Origin: Leptospira dzoumogneensis
GTDB lineage: Bacteria > Spirochaetota > Leptospiria > Leptospirales > Leptospiraceae
Length of the DNA: 64,000 nucleotides
Direction of reading: 5' to 3'
Assembly: GCF_004770895.1 (NCBI RefSeq)
Contig: NZ_RQHS01000018.1
Coordinates: 62,001-126,000, forward strand
The notes beneath the pieces were generated by a model. It was not told the DNA's origin and ran no database searches. It saw only the letters and a program-made list of their open reading frames with translations. Shown here one piece after another: positions 1-8,104 of this stretch. Both the position numbers and the translations under genes were made by a program. Positions within the stretch are counted from its first letter, which is position 1. Every line of letters begins with the position of its first letter.

Positions 1-2
1 CT

Positions 3-1247
3 TCTGCTCTGAGAGAAAACCGATTTATAGATTCTCCGAACGCCGAGGACGATAGAAATACTATTTCAGAAAATGATAAAGTAGTTCTGGTGATCGAGGA
101 TGATTTGAAATTTGCATCCGTTTTGATCAAGCAGGCCCATGATAAGGATTTTAAATGTTTATCCGCCTCTACGGGAGAAGATGGATTGGTGCTTGCCGAG
201 AAATATCTACCGAGTGCGGTTATTTTGGATCTGAATCTTCCCGGGATCAACGGTCATACTGTGCTGAACGAGCTTAAATCCAATCCTAAGGTAAGGCATA
301 TCCCTGTTCATGTAATTTCCGGTAACGAATATTCTATAGAACCTATTAAAGAAGGTGCAGTGGAATATTTGGTAAAACCTGTGAACAAAAAAGAATTAGA
401 AGAGGCGTTCAACAGGATAGAGAACTTTATCAATCGAAAGATGAAAAATCTTCTGATCATTGAGGATGATGATAGTTCCAGGATCGCCATGAGAAAGTTG
501 ATCGGGAACGGAGATGTAAAATGTTTCGAGGCAAGTAATGGCAGGGATGCGATCAAGGCTTACCAAGAAAATTATTTCGACTGTATCGTTTTGGATATAG
601 GCCTTCCTGATATGAGTGGATTCGAACTTATCTATGAGCTGGAGAAAATAAAAGGCCAGACAATGCCTCCTATTATCATATATACCGGAAAGGAACTGAC
701 CAGGGAAGAAAATGCGGAACTCCAAAAATATGCGGAGAGTATTATCATCAAAGGAGTAAAATCGGAAGAGAGATTATTGGATGAGACCGCACTATTCCTT
801 CATAGGACCATCAGTAAACTTCCCGAAGGAAAACAAAAGATCATAAACAATTTATATGATAAGGAAGCGATCTTCCAGAAAAAGAAAGTTCTAGTTGTGG
901 ACGATGATATGAGGAATGTATTCGCATTATCTAAAATTCTAAAGGATAGGGGAATGGAAGTGTTTAAGGCGGATAATGGGAAGACCGCCTTAACGTCTCT
1001 GGATTCCAGGCAGGATATGGATATTGTTCTAATGGATATCATGATGCCTGAGATGGACGGATACGAAACGATGAAACGAATACGTTCCGATAAAAAATAC
1101 GATAAACTTCCTATTATTGCGCTCACTGCTAAAGCGATGAAAGACGATCGTCAAAAATGTATAGATGCGGGAGCTAACGATTATATCTCAAAACCTGTGG
1201 ATGTGGAGAGATTACTTTCTTTGATGAGAGTTTGGTTGAGCAGGTAA
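3..1247 (+). CDS. Hybrid histidine kinase, C-terminal part with three receiver domains (5' end outside window)
   Basis: The reading frame is open from the left edge, so this is the C-terminal end of a longer protein; the GTG at 90 is probably an internal codon. Three receiver domains follow one another. Counting from the GTG, the phospho-acceptor aspartates are D47 (VILDLNLPG), D169 (IVLDIGLPDM) and D316 (VLMDIMMPEM). Each begins with a conserved acidic pair (IEDD, IEDD, VDDD), and the third has the LTAKAM switch region. The architecture matches the C-terminal third of the HAMP-array kinase at 8929-15255, so the missing part probably holds HisKA and HATPase domains and perhaps HAMP repeats (inference). 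The next gene starts four bases downstream, so the two are very likely co-transcribed. It acts in phosphotransfer signalling; the input is unknown. Confidence 0.85.
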   Translation, partial: SALRENRFIDSPNAEDDRNTISENDKVVLVIEDDLKFASVLIKQAHDKDFKCLSASTGEDGLVLAEKYLPSAVILDLNLPGINGHTVLNELKSNPKVRHIPVHVISGNEYSIEPIKEGAVEYLVKPVNKKELEEAFNRIENFINRKMKNLLIIEDDDSSRIAMRKLIGNGDVKCFEASNGRDAIKAYQENYFDCIVLDIGLPDMSGFELIYELEKIKGQTMPPIIIYTGKELTREENAELQKYAESIIIKGVKSEERLLDETALFLHRTISKLPEGKQKIINNLYDKEAIFQKKKVLVVDDDMRNVFALSKILKDRGMEVFKADNGKTALTSLDSRQDMDIVLMDIMMPEMDGYETMKRIRSDKKYDKLPIIALTAKAMKDDRQKCIDAGANDYISKPVDVERLLSLMRVWLSR

Positions 1248-1251
1248 GTTT

Positions 1252-2379
1252 ATGAACACTAAGGCTAAAATTCTGATCGTTGACGATAGGCCGGAAAACC
1301 TTCTTGCGCTGGAAACGGTTCTCAAAGATCTGGATGTGGATCTGATCCGTGCATTGAGCGGGAATGAAGCATTAAAGGCTACATTACATCATGATTTTGC
1401 TTTGGCTTTACTGGATATCCAAATGCCGGAAATGGACGGATATGAACTTGCTACCATTCTAAGAGAAGAAGAGAAGACTGCAAGGCTTCCTTTTATTTTT
1501 ATCTCCGCAGTTTATACGGATAATATGAACGTATTTAAGGGTTATGAAAGAGGCGCATTCAGCTTTATCACAAAACCTTTCGAACCTCAGATATTGAGGA
1601 ATAAGGTGAAATTTTTTGTAGAGAAACATATGCAGGAGATCTCTCTACAGAACCTAAATCAGGACCTCCTAAAGAAGAATGAAGAATTGGAAAGCGCAAA
1701 CAAGGAACTGGATGCATTCTGCTATTCCGTTTCTCACGATCTTAGAGGACCATTACGTGCTATCGAAGGTTTTGCTAAAATTCTCCAGGAAGATTATACG
1801 AAGGATCTGGATGATGAGGCAAAACGGATCCTGGGAGTGATCGTTGGAAGCACTCTAAAGATGGACAAGCTGATCGATAGTTTACTTCTGCTTTCCAGAA
1901 TGGGGAAGAAGGAAATTACAAAAACTATAGTGAATGTTTCGGAACTTGTGCAACATATTCTCTACGAACTACAAGTGGAAACACAAAATGGAAAAACCAA
2001 GATCCAAATAGGAGAATTATATCCCGTTATGGGAGATATGGAATTGCTCGGTCAGGTTTTTATAAATTTGATCTCTAACGCGATCAAGTATTCTTCCAAA
2101 AAGGAAGAGCCGATCGTTGAAATAGGATGTAATCGAGCAAACGGAGAAAATACCTACTTTGTAAAAGACAACGGCGCCGGTTTTAATATGAAATACCAGA
2201 ACAGACTTTTTGGTGTATTCCAAAGATTACACGATAACCGTGACTTCGAAGGTGTGGGTATAGGACTTGCAATCGTTCATAGGATTGTCACTCGTCACGG
2301 CGGAAAAGTTTGGGCAGAAGGTGAAGTAGGCAAAGGTGCAACCTTCTATATTACTCTTCCGGAGATCCAAGAAATTTAA
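1252..2379 (+). CDS. Receiver-histidine kinase (REC-HisKA-HATPase)
   Basis: This 375-residue soluble protein has an N-terminal receiver domain (residues 5-125, aspartate D55 in LALLDIQMPE). A coiled-coil linker (130-155) leads to a HisKA domain with the phosphorylated H162 in SVSHDLRGPLRA, a sequence style common in bacteriophytochrome-type kinases. The HATPase domain has an N box (LISNAIKYSS), a G1 box (DNGAGF) and a G2 box (GVGIGLAIVH). It starts four bases after the triple-receiver hybrid kinase, so it probably receives phosphate from, or competes with, that partner (inference). No membrane segment is visible. The same order, hybrid kinase then receiver-kinase, recurs at 8929-16436. Its stop codon overlaps that of the convergent soxR gene. 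Confidence 0.9.
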   Translation: MNTKAKILIVDDRPENLLALETVLKDLDVDLIRALSGNEALKATLHHDFALALLDIQMPEMDGYELATILREEEKTARLPFIFISAVYTDNMNVFKGYERGAFSFITKPFEPQILRNKVKFFVEKHMQEISLQNLNQDLLKKNEELESANKELDAFCYSVSHDLRGPLRAIEGFAKILQEDYTKDLDDEAKRILGVIVGSTLKMDKLIDSLLLLSRMGKKEITKTIVNVSELVQHILYELQVETQNGKTKIQIGELYPVMGDMELLGQVFINLISNAIKYSSKKEEPIVEIGCNRANGENTYFVKDNGAGFNMKYQNRLFGVFQRLHDNRDFEGVGIGLAIVHRIVTRHGGKVWAEGEVGKGATFYITLPEIQEI

Positions 2380-2834
2380 TTTTGTTTTTTTGGTTTGCCC
2401 ATCCAGCGTAAAGGGCCGCTTCCGTATCTTCCCAGCTTATCTTGTGGGTTCGCTAATTTACAAGTAAGAAGTGAAAGACAGCCACAACCGATACAAACGG
2501 ATAATCCGTTCTTTAATCTATGAAGTTCCGCGATCTTCTCCTCTATACGTAAACTCCAGGTTTTGGAAAGTTTGGACCAGTCTTGTCCATTGGGAGTATG
2601 ATCTTCCGGTAATTTTGCGATCTCTGCGGCGATCTCATCCAAGGAAAGTCCCACTCTTTGTGCAAATACTACGAAAGCAATCCTTCTCAAAACATGTCTA
2701 GGATATTGTCTATGACCTGAACCTGCTCGAACCGAACGGATCAGTCCTCTTTCTTCATAAAAACGTAATGCAGACGAGGCGACCCCGCTTCTTTTGGAAA
2801 CTTGTCCGATACTTAAAAATTCGTCCTTATCCAC
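2376..2834 (-). CDS. soxR: SoxR, [2Fe-2S] redox-sensing MerR-family regulator
   Basis: This 152-residue MerR-family protein has an N-terminal winged helix-turn-helix (residues 7-75, with the typical RFYEERGLI segment). A dimerisation helix (about 85-112) precedes a cysteine cluster C114-x2-C117-x-C119-x5-C125. That spacing is the SoxR iron-sulfur signature, and the downstream KLANPQDKLG stretch also resembles SoxR. Known SoxR proteins activate promoters with an over-long spacer when the cluster is oxidised by superoxide or redox-cycling compounds. Here soxR is divergent from an FMN reductase and an MFS pump, and a SoxR-type palindrome lies on each side of the shared intergenic region. This suggests the non-enteric layout, in which SoxR controls detoxification genes directly rather than through SoxS (inference). 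Confidence 0.95.
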   Translation of the reverse strand: MDKDEFLSIGQVSKRSGVASSALRFYEERGLIRSVRAGSGHRQYPRHVLRRIAFVVFAQRVGLSLDEIAAEIAKLPEDHTPNGQDWSKLSKTWSLRIEEKIAELHRLKNGLSVCIGCGCLSLLTCKLANPQDKLGRYGSGPLRWMGKPKKQN

Positions 2835-2854
2835 TACATTCTCCCAAATCTAAA

Positions 2855-2872
2855 CTTAAAGTGAACTTTAGG
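2855..2872 (-). promoter_or_regulatory. SoxR-type operator in the soxR promoter
   Basis: An 18-bp imperfect palindrome has arms CTTAAAGT and ACTTTAGG around a two-base centre, with 7 of 8 arm positions symmetric. It resembles the known SoxR box, whose core is AAGT-N2-ACTT. It lies about 20 bases upstream of the soxR start. On the minus strand it sits between a weak -35-like CATACC and a -10-like TAGATT. This suggests soxR autoregulation (inference). Confidence 0.7.
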
Positions 2873-2909
2873 TATGAATTTTATCCAAATAGCATTATAA
2901 GCACAAACA

Positions 2910-2940
2910 TTTTAGGATTTTTTCAGGAAAAATCCTAAAA
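2910..2940. other. Perfect 13-bp hairpin between the divergent soxR and FMN reductase promoters
   Basis: The arms TTTTAGGATTTTT (2910-2922) and AAAAATCCTAAAA (2928-2940) are exact reverse complements around a five-base loop. A-runs and T-runs flank it on both sides, so it could act as a bidirectional terminator or insulator separating two divergent SoxR-controlled promoters. It could also be a second protein-binding palindrome. The structure is seen directly; its role is inferred. Confidence 0.6.
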
Positions 2941-2956
2941 AAACAACCTAAGACTC

Positions 2957-2987
2957 TTTACTTCAAGTTCACTTTAACTTGTAGAAT
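2957..2987 (+). promoter_or_regulatory. SoxR-dependent promoter of the FMN reductase-MFS operon
   Basis: A -35-like TTTACT (2957-2962) and a -10-like TAGAAT (2982-2987) are separated by 19 bp, the over-long spacer typical of MerR-family promoters. The spacer overlaps a palindrome (2961-2978, arms CTTCAAGT and ACTTTAAC, 6 of 8 symmetric) close to the E. coli soxS box. The gene start is 33 bases downstream of the -10 element. Confidence 0.75.
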
Positions 2988-3020
2988 CTTCTAAGTTTAA
3001 TAATACAAGGGTGTTCTATA

Positions 3021-3617
3021 ATGTTATTAGAAAAGATCAGTACCGGCTCCGGTCTTAGATTAGGAATTATATTAGCTAGTACCAGAAAGGGCAGGTTTGG
3101 GGATACGGTCGCAAAATGGTTTGAAGAGATCTCTAAACAAGATTATAGATTCGAGACCGATTTAATAGATCTTTCTGAATTTTCTTTGCCTTGGGACATG
3201 TCAAAGGATATGGATTCGGACCTTCCCTTATTCTCGGATAGAATAGCTGAAGCGGATGCTTTTGTAGTAATTACACCGGAGTATAACCACGGATATCCTG
3301 CGTATTTAAAGTTGGCAATTGACTCACTTCATGAAGAATGGAATGCGAAGCCTCTTGGATTCGTTTCCTATGGAGGAAGTTCCGGCGGTTTAAGAGCGGT
3401 GGAGCAGCTTCGCAATGTATTTGCGGAATTAAGAATGACCACCATTCGAGACTGTGTTAGTTTTCATTGGGCTCATGCCAGGTTCCATAACGGAAGACCT
3501 ACTGAGGAATTTCGTTACGCATCTTCGGCTGAGAAATTATTGAATGAATTGTATTGGTGGGGAAACGTTTTGAAACAAGCTAGGATGAATTTCCCACAAT
3601 CCGTTCTGAGGTCCTGA
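3021..3617 (+). CDS. NADPH-dependent FMN reductase (flavodoxin-like)
   Basis: This 198-residue protein belongs to the NADPH-dependent FMN reductase family. The N-terminal LGIILASTRKGRFGD holds the phosphate-binding STRxGR loop for FMN. VITPEYNHGYP (about residues 90-100) is the family PEYN motif, and YGGSSGGLRAVEQLR forms the second flavin-contacting loop. Such enzymes reduce flavins, quinones or azo compounds with NAD(P)H. It lies directly downstream of the SoxR-type promoter and 15 bases before an MFS exporter. A role in detoxifying redox-cycling compounds or quinones is therefore likely (inference). The start ATG has an AGGG ribosome-binding sequence upstream. The exact substrate cannot be read from sequence. 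Confidence 0.88.
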   Translation: MLLEKISTGSGLRLGIILASTRKGRFGDTVAKWFEEISKQDYRFETDLIDLSEFSLPWDMSKDMDSDLPLFSDRIAEADAFVVITPEYNHGYPAYLKLAIDSLHEEWNAKPLGFVSYGGSSGGLRAVEQLRNVFAELRMTTIRDCVSFHWAHARFHNGRPTEEFRYASSAEKLLNELYWWGNVLKQARMNFPQSVLRS

Positions 3618-3632
3618 TTTTAAGGAATAAAT

Positions 3633-4892
3633 ATGAAATTTACGTTTAGTAAATACCAAATCTTTGTAGTCGCCTTATTGGCATTTATCCAATTCACAGT
3701 GGTTCTTGATTTTATGATCTTATCTCCATTAGGAGTTCAGGTCATGGATCAACTGAAAATATCCACAACCAAATTCGGTCTGGTAGTTTCCGCATATGCA
3801 TTTAGCGCGGGGATTTCCGGGATCTTGGCCGCCGGTTTTGCAGACAGATTCGATCGTAAAAAGATGTTATTATTCTTTTATACGGGTTTCGTTTTAGGAA
3901 CTGTTCTTTGTGGGATCGCACCAAATTACGAATTTCTACTATTTGCAAGAATTGTAACGGGTCTTTTCGGCGGTGTAATCGCTTCTATCAGCTTTGCGAT
4001 CATTGCGGATCTATTTCCTATGGAAGCAAGAGGAAGAGTGATGGGACTCGTGATGACTGCATTTGCTGCCAGCCAAGTTTTCGGTCTTCCGATCGGTGTG
4101 TTCTTTTCGAACCTTTGGGGATGGCAGTCTCCTTTCTGGATGATCGCTGTTATTAGCGGTCTTGTTGGAGTTGCCGCTTTATTTAAGCTAGAGCCGATCG
4201 TTTCTCACTTGGGTCATGGAACTGAAAATAAAGCGATCAAACATTTGGTGGCTACTGCAGGAAATTCGAATTATCTTCCTGGATTTTTGGCAACAATGCT
4301 CTTGGCAACCGGCGGATATATGCTTATGCCTTTCGGTTCTGCGTTCAGTGTTCATAATTTAGGAATTACTTTAGAAGATCTTCCTTTAGTGTATTTTGTG
4401 ACCGGGGTTGTAAGTATGGCTGCAGGTCCTTTGATCGGCAGGGCGGCGGACAAATTCGGAAAATATCCAATATTTCTTATTTCTTCTCTAATTGCCTGCG
4501 GGATACTTTTCTATTATACTGCAATGGGGATCACACCTCTTTGGTTTGTGATATTGATCAACTCCGCGTTATTTGTAGTGATTACTGGTAGAGTGATCTC
4601 GGCTCAGGCATTAAATTCTGCGATGCCTGAACTGAGAGACAGGGGAGCTTATATGGCGATCAGTTCTTCTTTGCAGCAATTATCCGGAGGAATCGCTTCT
4701 TATGCGGCCGGGCTTATCGTTGTCCAGACTCCAAGCGGATATATCCAAGGTTATCCGAACTTGGGTTATGTTGTGATTATAGCTATTTTGATCACTGTGG
4801 CGATCATGCATAAGGTGAACGAGTATGTTTCTTCTAAACATCCTGCCCCGGTTAAAGGTGAAAAAGAAGCAGCCTTAGTTTCCGAAACCTAA
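3633..4892 (+). CDS. Major facilitator superfamily drug/proton antiporter
   Basis: This 419-residue inner-membrane protein has about twelve hydrophobic segments. The loop between segments 2 and 3 carries the MFS motif A (AAGFADRFDRKKM), and segment 5 contains a proline/glycine-rich stretch (QVFGLPIGVFF) similar to antiporter motif C. This points to the DHA1 drug:proton antiporters, although sugar or metabolite exporters share these features. It is the second gene after the SoxR-type promoter and follows the FMN reductase by 15 bases. Co-induction with SoxR and export of redox-active compounds is the likeliest role (inference). A strong hairpin follows the stop codon. Confidence 0.85.
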   Translation: MKFTFSKYQIFVVALLAFIQFTVVLDFMILSPLGVQVMDQLKISTTKFGLVVSAYAFSAGISGILAAGFADRFDRKKMLLFFYTGFVLGTVLCGIAPNYEFLLFARIVTGLFGGVIASISFAIIADLFPMEARGRVMGLVMTAFAASQVFGLPIGVFFSNLWGWQSPFWMIAVISGLVGVAALFKLEPIVSHLGHGTENKAIKHLVATAGNSNYLPGFLATMLLATGGYMLMPFGSAFSVHNLGITLEDLPLVYFVTGVVSMAAGPLIGRAADKFGKYPIFLISSLIACGILFYYTAMGITPLWFVILINSALFVVITGRVISAQALNSAMPELRDRGAYMAISSSLQQLSGGIASYAAGLIVVQTPSGYIQGYPNLGYVVIIAILITVAIMHKVNEYVSSKHPAPVKGEKEAALVSET

Positions 4893-4901
4893 TCGATCTA
4901 T

Positions 4902-4936
4902 TTTTCAGGGAAGAAGGTGCTCTTCTTCTCTGAAAA
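4902..4936 (+). terminator. Hairpin terminator after the MFS gene
   Basis: Two 15-base arms (4902-4916 and 4922-4936) pair fully, with one G-T wobble, around a five-base loop. It begins ten bases after the MFS stop codon. The T-run that follows is poor, so it may be a weak terminator or an mRNA-stabilising hairpin. Confidence 0.6.
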
Positions 4937-4993
4937 TCCTAATCTACGATTTAAGATTGCATTTAAAACCAGATTTCCTATCTTCTTTACCTT

Positions 4994-5386
4994 ATGAGCG
5001 ATATAGAAGTTAAGGTACTTAGCACTCCTGAAAATTACAAAACAATCCTACGTAGTAAAAATCACGAAGTAATCGCGGACGAATCCAAAGAAGATGGTGG
5101 AGGAGATCTGGGACCTTCTCCACATGAATACCTTCTTCTTTCCTTAGGAGCTTGCACTGATATCACTATCAGAATGTATGCTCAAAGAAAGAAAATGGAT
5201 CTGAAAGAAGTGATCGTAGAACTGAACCTTACCAAAGGAACGGATCATACTGAGATCCAAAGGATCGTTAAGTTAGAGGGAAATTTGAGCGAGCAGGAAA
5301 GAGAAAGACTTTTGCAGGTCGCAAACGCCTGCCCGGTTCACAAAACTCTGACGCATCCTATCCAGATAGAGACCAAACTGGGCTAA
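4994..5386 (+). CDS. OsmC/Ohr-family thiol peroxidase-like protein
   Basis: This 130-residue protein matches the OsmC/YhfA branch of the OsmC superfamily. The N-terminal beta region contains GPSPHEYLLLSLGACT, where C54 is the peroxidatic cysteine. C113 in ANACPVHKTL is the second conserved cysteine, within the NxCPVxxT motif. Family members reduce organic hydroperoxides or act on small electrophiles, using lipoyl or thiol donors. The gene has its own upstream region beyond the MFS terminator hairpin and is not obviously in an operon. Its position next to a SoxR locus is consistent with oxidative stress defence, but no SoxR-like box was noted in front of it. The OsmC-versus-Ohr assignment is not certain. 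Confidence 0.88.
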   Translation: MSDIEVKVLSTPENYKTILRSKNHEVIADESKEDGGGDLGPSPHEYLLLSLGACTDITIRMYAQRKKMDLKEVIVELNLTKGTDHTEIQRIVKLEGNLSEQERERLLQVANACPVHKTLTHPIQIETKLG

Positions 5387-5474
5387 AAATAATTTCCAAG
5401 CCTTCTAATCTTATTCTTTGGGAAACGGAAGGCAGGGAAACCAGGTCCAATCAATCGAATCTCACTTTGACCGT

Positions 5475-6623
5475 ATGAAATTCGTATTTTCTAAAATTAT
5501 TCCATTCTACTTATTTTTCACCTCCGCATTTTTAATTTCCTGTCTTTCTTCCGTAAAAGATCCAAAAGACGAGTTTGTATACGTGCAGAACGTTCAGGGC
5601 AAAAGTGAAGAAGAATTGGAATTAAACGCTAAACGAAAAATTTTAGAGAATGGATTGGGAGAATTAGTCCAAGGATATTCTCAAGTCATCGGCGGTAAGT
5701 TGAAGGAAACTATAGTAAATTCCTCCGTCGAAGGATTTGTGTTAGAATATTCTAAAGTAGGTACTACTCGAAAGCTGGCCGGCGGTCTTCTGGAAATAGA
5801 CTCTAAAGGTAAGGTGAACCGAAAAGCAGTCCAGGACGCTTTGAAGGAAAGATATAAGGATATCGGAAAACCGAAATTTTTAGTATTTATCGAAGAAAGA
5901 ATATTAGGAAAACAAAATATAAAAGAGAGGATTGGGATTACCGAAAATGAGATCATACGAGTTTTCTCGGATTTCGATTTTTTGGATAAAAAACAATTCT
6001 ATCGTGTTCTTTTTAAGGAAGGGAAGAAGGACCCGGGCGTTCTTTCCGAACACTCTTTTGAGGATAAAATATTATCTTTGGCTTCCGAGTCGGAGGCGGA
6101 GATCTTACTGGTAGGACAAACGGAAGTCACTGATCTGGGAAAGATAGAAGATTCAAATCTTCATTCTTACCAATCCGTTCTTAGATTCAAAATTTTTGAT
6201 GTAAATACCGCCAGGATCATCGCGGCTGATAATTCTTCCGGAGTTTCTCCTCATATAAATCCGAACACGGGGATCCAGGAATCTATCAAAAGGTCGGTGG
6301 AAAAAGCTTATCCTAAAATAAAAGAACAGATCTCCGATAAATGGAAACCTGGGAATTTGATCCGCATTAAAATAGAAGGATTAAGTTATGATGATTATTT
6401 GGAGAAGGATGTGCAGGGGATTATAAGGACTATCCAAGGAGTCAATCGTGTAAGTGAGACCTCCGGTCCTGACCCGAATAAAGGGATTGTTTTAGAGATA
6501 GAAGCATTATATAACGGTGGAGCTTTGTATCAAAAACTTAGGGAAAGAAAAGAAGATTTTGGTATAGAGTTTTCCGGGAAAGAGGTAAAGTCCTCTTATA
6601 TCCATTTATTCTTTAAAAAATAG
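5475..6623 (+). CDS. Predicted lipoprotein with FlgT/LPP20-like features
   Basis: The start is placed at ATG 5475 rather than the earlier TTG at 5418, because the protein then begins with a lipoprotein signal peptide: a short basic start, a hydrophobic core, and lipobox FLISC with C23. The mature part (about 360 residues) has an early EEELELNAKRKILENG region like that of LPP20/FlgT-type proteins. Around residues 195-260 is a stretch (AEILLVGQTEV, VLRFKIFDVNTARI) resembling the FlgT middle domain or TolB-N-like folds. A second alpha/beta module follows at the C-terminus. The function is unknown; location at the inner face of the outer membrane or in the periplasm is likely. The similarity was judged by eye and is tentative. 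Confidence 0.65.
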   Translation: MKFVFSKIIPFYLFFTSAFLISCLSSVKDPKDEFVYVQNVQGKSEEELELNAKRKILENGLGELVQGYSQVIGGKLKETIVNSSVEGFVLEYSKVGTTRKLAGGLLEIDSKGKVNRKAVQDALKERYKDIGKPKFLVFIEERILGKQNIKERIGITENEIIRVFSDFDFLDKKQFYRVLFKEGKKDPGVLSEHSFEDKILSLASESEAEILLVGQTEVTDLGKIEDSNLHSYQSVLRFKIFDVNTARIIAADNSSGVSPHINPNTGIQESIKRSVEKAYPKIKEQISDKWKPGNLIRIKIEGLSYDDYLEKDVQGIIRTIQGVNRVSETSGPDPNKGIVLEIEALYNGGALYQKLRERKEDFGIEFSGKEVKSSYIHLFFKK

Positions 6624-6745
6624 GAATATTCTCCATTATTCAAATTTCTACGACTTTAGATATAGTACATTACTATTTTCTTTTTCTTTGCTGTTAGGTG
6701 AAAAAACGGATTGAAAGATGAAAATTTTAATTAGATAATCGCGGG

Positions 6746-8104
6746 GTGCAAGGCTTTTCGAATATTGACCAAGAGCCGAGTTACGGTTCCTTTTCCGAAC
6801 CTTTTCCTCGCGAATCCGCAGGATTTTCTAAGGATGATCCTATTGATAGATACAATCCGGAAGACCAAAACACTAAAGACGAACTCTTAAAAAAGATCTC
6901 CGTTTTAAATCTTCTACAGCAAGTGGCCACTGCTGCGAACGAAGCAAATGATGTAGAATCAGTGCTTCAATTTTCGGTAGATAGAATATGTGCGATTGCG
7001 GATTGGAAATTGGGTCTCGTATGTTTAGTGTTAGAAGAGTCAGAAAAGCCGGAATATTCTTCTATCTCCTTCTCCAGAGAGGAGAAATTCCTAAAAGAGT
7101 TTCGGAATTTATTAAGGAACAGATCTAAAAAGGAAGAATCTATTCTTACGGAAAGGGTCAGGAACGGAAGAAAACCGATCTTGCTCGAAAACTTTCCTTC
7201 TTATATAAAAGGAGATATAAAGGAACTTTCTATCAAAGCTGGGATTGAAGAGGCGATCGGGATCCCTATCCTAGTAAAAGAAAATCTGGTAGGTGTTCTT
7301 GAATTTTATTCCGGAAATAAATCCACTGATCCTTCTTTTTTCGAAGCTGTTTCTCATATCAGTTCCCAGATTGGAAGGGTATTCGAGAGAAGGGACGCAG
7401 AGAACCATCTGAAAACTTCCGGTGAACAATTAAGAGCATTGTCTGCAAGACTACAAGAAGTAAGAGAGGAAGAAAGACTACTTATAGCAAGAGAAGTTCA
7501 CGACGAGTTGGGACAATTATTAACCGTTCTTAAAATAGATCTTACATTATTAAAAAATAATTTTCAAAAATCAAAAGGATCAGATTCAAAACTAGTATCC
7601 GAACTTCTATCCATGATCAAGGTCGCAGACTCCGGTATAGAGTCGGTGCAAAGAATTGCAACCGAATTGAGGCCTTTAATTTTGGAGGATTTAGGCCTTT
7701 TAGAAGGGATTGAATGGTATGCAAAGGATTTCGAGAAGAGGACGGGAATTCGCTGCGAAATCCGGATCCCTGCGGGAATTCTATCTCTTGAAAAGGATCC
7801 GTCCATCGCATTATTCCGTATTTTCCAAGAAGCGTTAACTAACGCAGCAAGACATTCTAAGGCAAGTTCCATCCAGGTTTCCTGCTCGGAAGAAGGTCCA
7901 TTTCTCATTCTGAAAATCCAAGACAATGGGATCGGGATAGATCCTAAAAAGATGAACCAATCTAAGTCCCTTGGACTGATCGGAATGAGAGAAAGAGCGG
8001 TCGTCTTGGGCGGGGAGGTCTCCATCTCAGGCGGTCCTGGAAAGGGCGCAAGTGTGATCGTAAAAATACCAATCTCAAATCGAAATAAGGAGGATTTCCT
8101 ATGA
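6746..8104 (+). CDS. GAF-domain sensor histidine kinase, NarL/DegS type (HisKA_3)
   Basis: This 452-residue cytoplasmic kinase has an N-terminal GAF domain (about 50-215). A HisKA_3 dimerisation domain follows, with the phosphorylated H252 in REVHDELGQLLTVLK. The HATPase domain (about 345-447) has NAARHSKASSI, DNGIGIDP and LGLIGMRERAVVLGG. These features are diagnostic of the NarX/DegS/UhpB kinase group. The GTG start at 6746 is preceded by a G-rich stretch. The last codons overlap the ATG of the response regulator gene by four bases, so they form a translationally coupled cognate pair. The GAF ligand cannot be predicted, and no cysteine or histidine cluster for haem or iron-sulfur is evident. 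Confidence 0.92.
   Translation: MQGFSNIDQEPSYGSFSEPFPRESAGFSKDDPIDRYNPEDQNTKDELLKKISVLNLLQQVATAANEANDVESVLQFSVDRICAIADWKLGLVCLVLEESEKPEYSSISFSREEKFLKEFRNLLRNRSKKEESILTERVRNGRKPILLENFPSYIKGDIKELSIKAGIEEAIGIPILVKENLVGVLEFYSGNKSTDPSFFEAVSHISSQIGRVFERRDAENHLKTSGEQLRALSARLQEVREEERLLIAREVHDELGQLLTVLKIDLTLLKNNFQKSKGSDSKLVSELLSMIKVADSGIESVQRIATELRPLILEDLGLLEGIEWYAKDFEKRTGIRCEIRIPAGILSLEKDPSIALFRIFQEALTNAARHSKASSIQVSCSEEGPFLILKIQDNGIGIDPKKMNQSKSLGLIGMRERAVVLGGEVSISGGPGKGASVIVKIPISNRNKEDFL

Noticed and set aside
72..90. GTG at 90 as the start of the first gene
   Set aside because: The frame is open all the way to the left edge, and the receiver strand begins just before the GTG, so this is an internal codon of a gene that starts outside the window.
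5418..5474. TTG at 5418 as the lipoprotein gene start
   Set aside because: The extra 19 residues would precede a clear signal peptide, while ATG 5475 places the signal peptide and lipobox at the right position.
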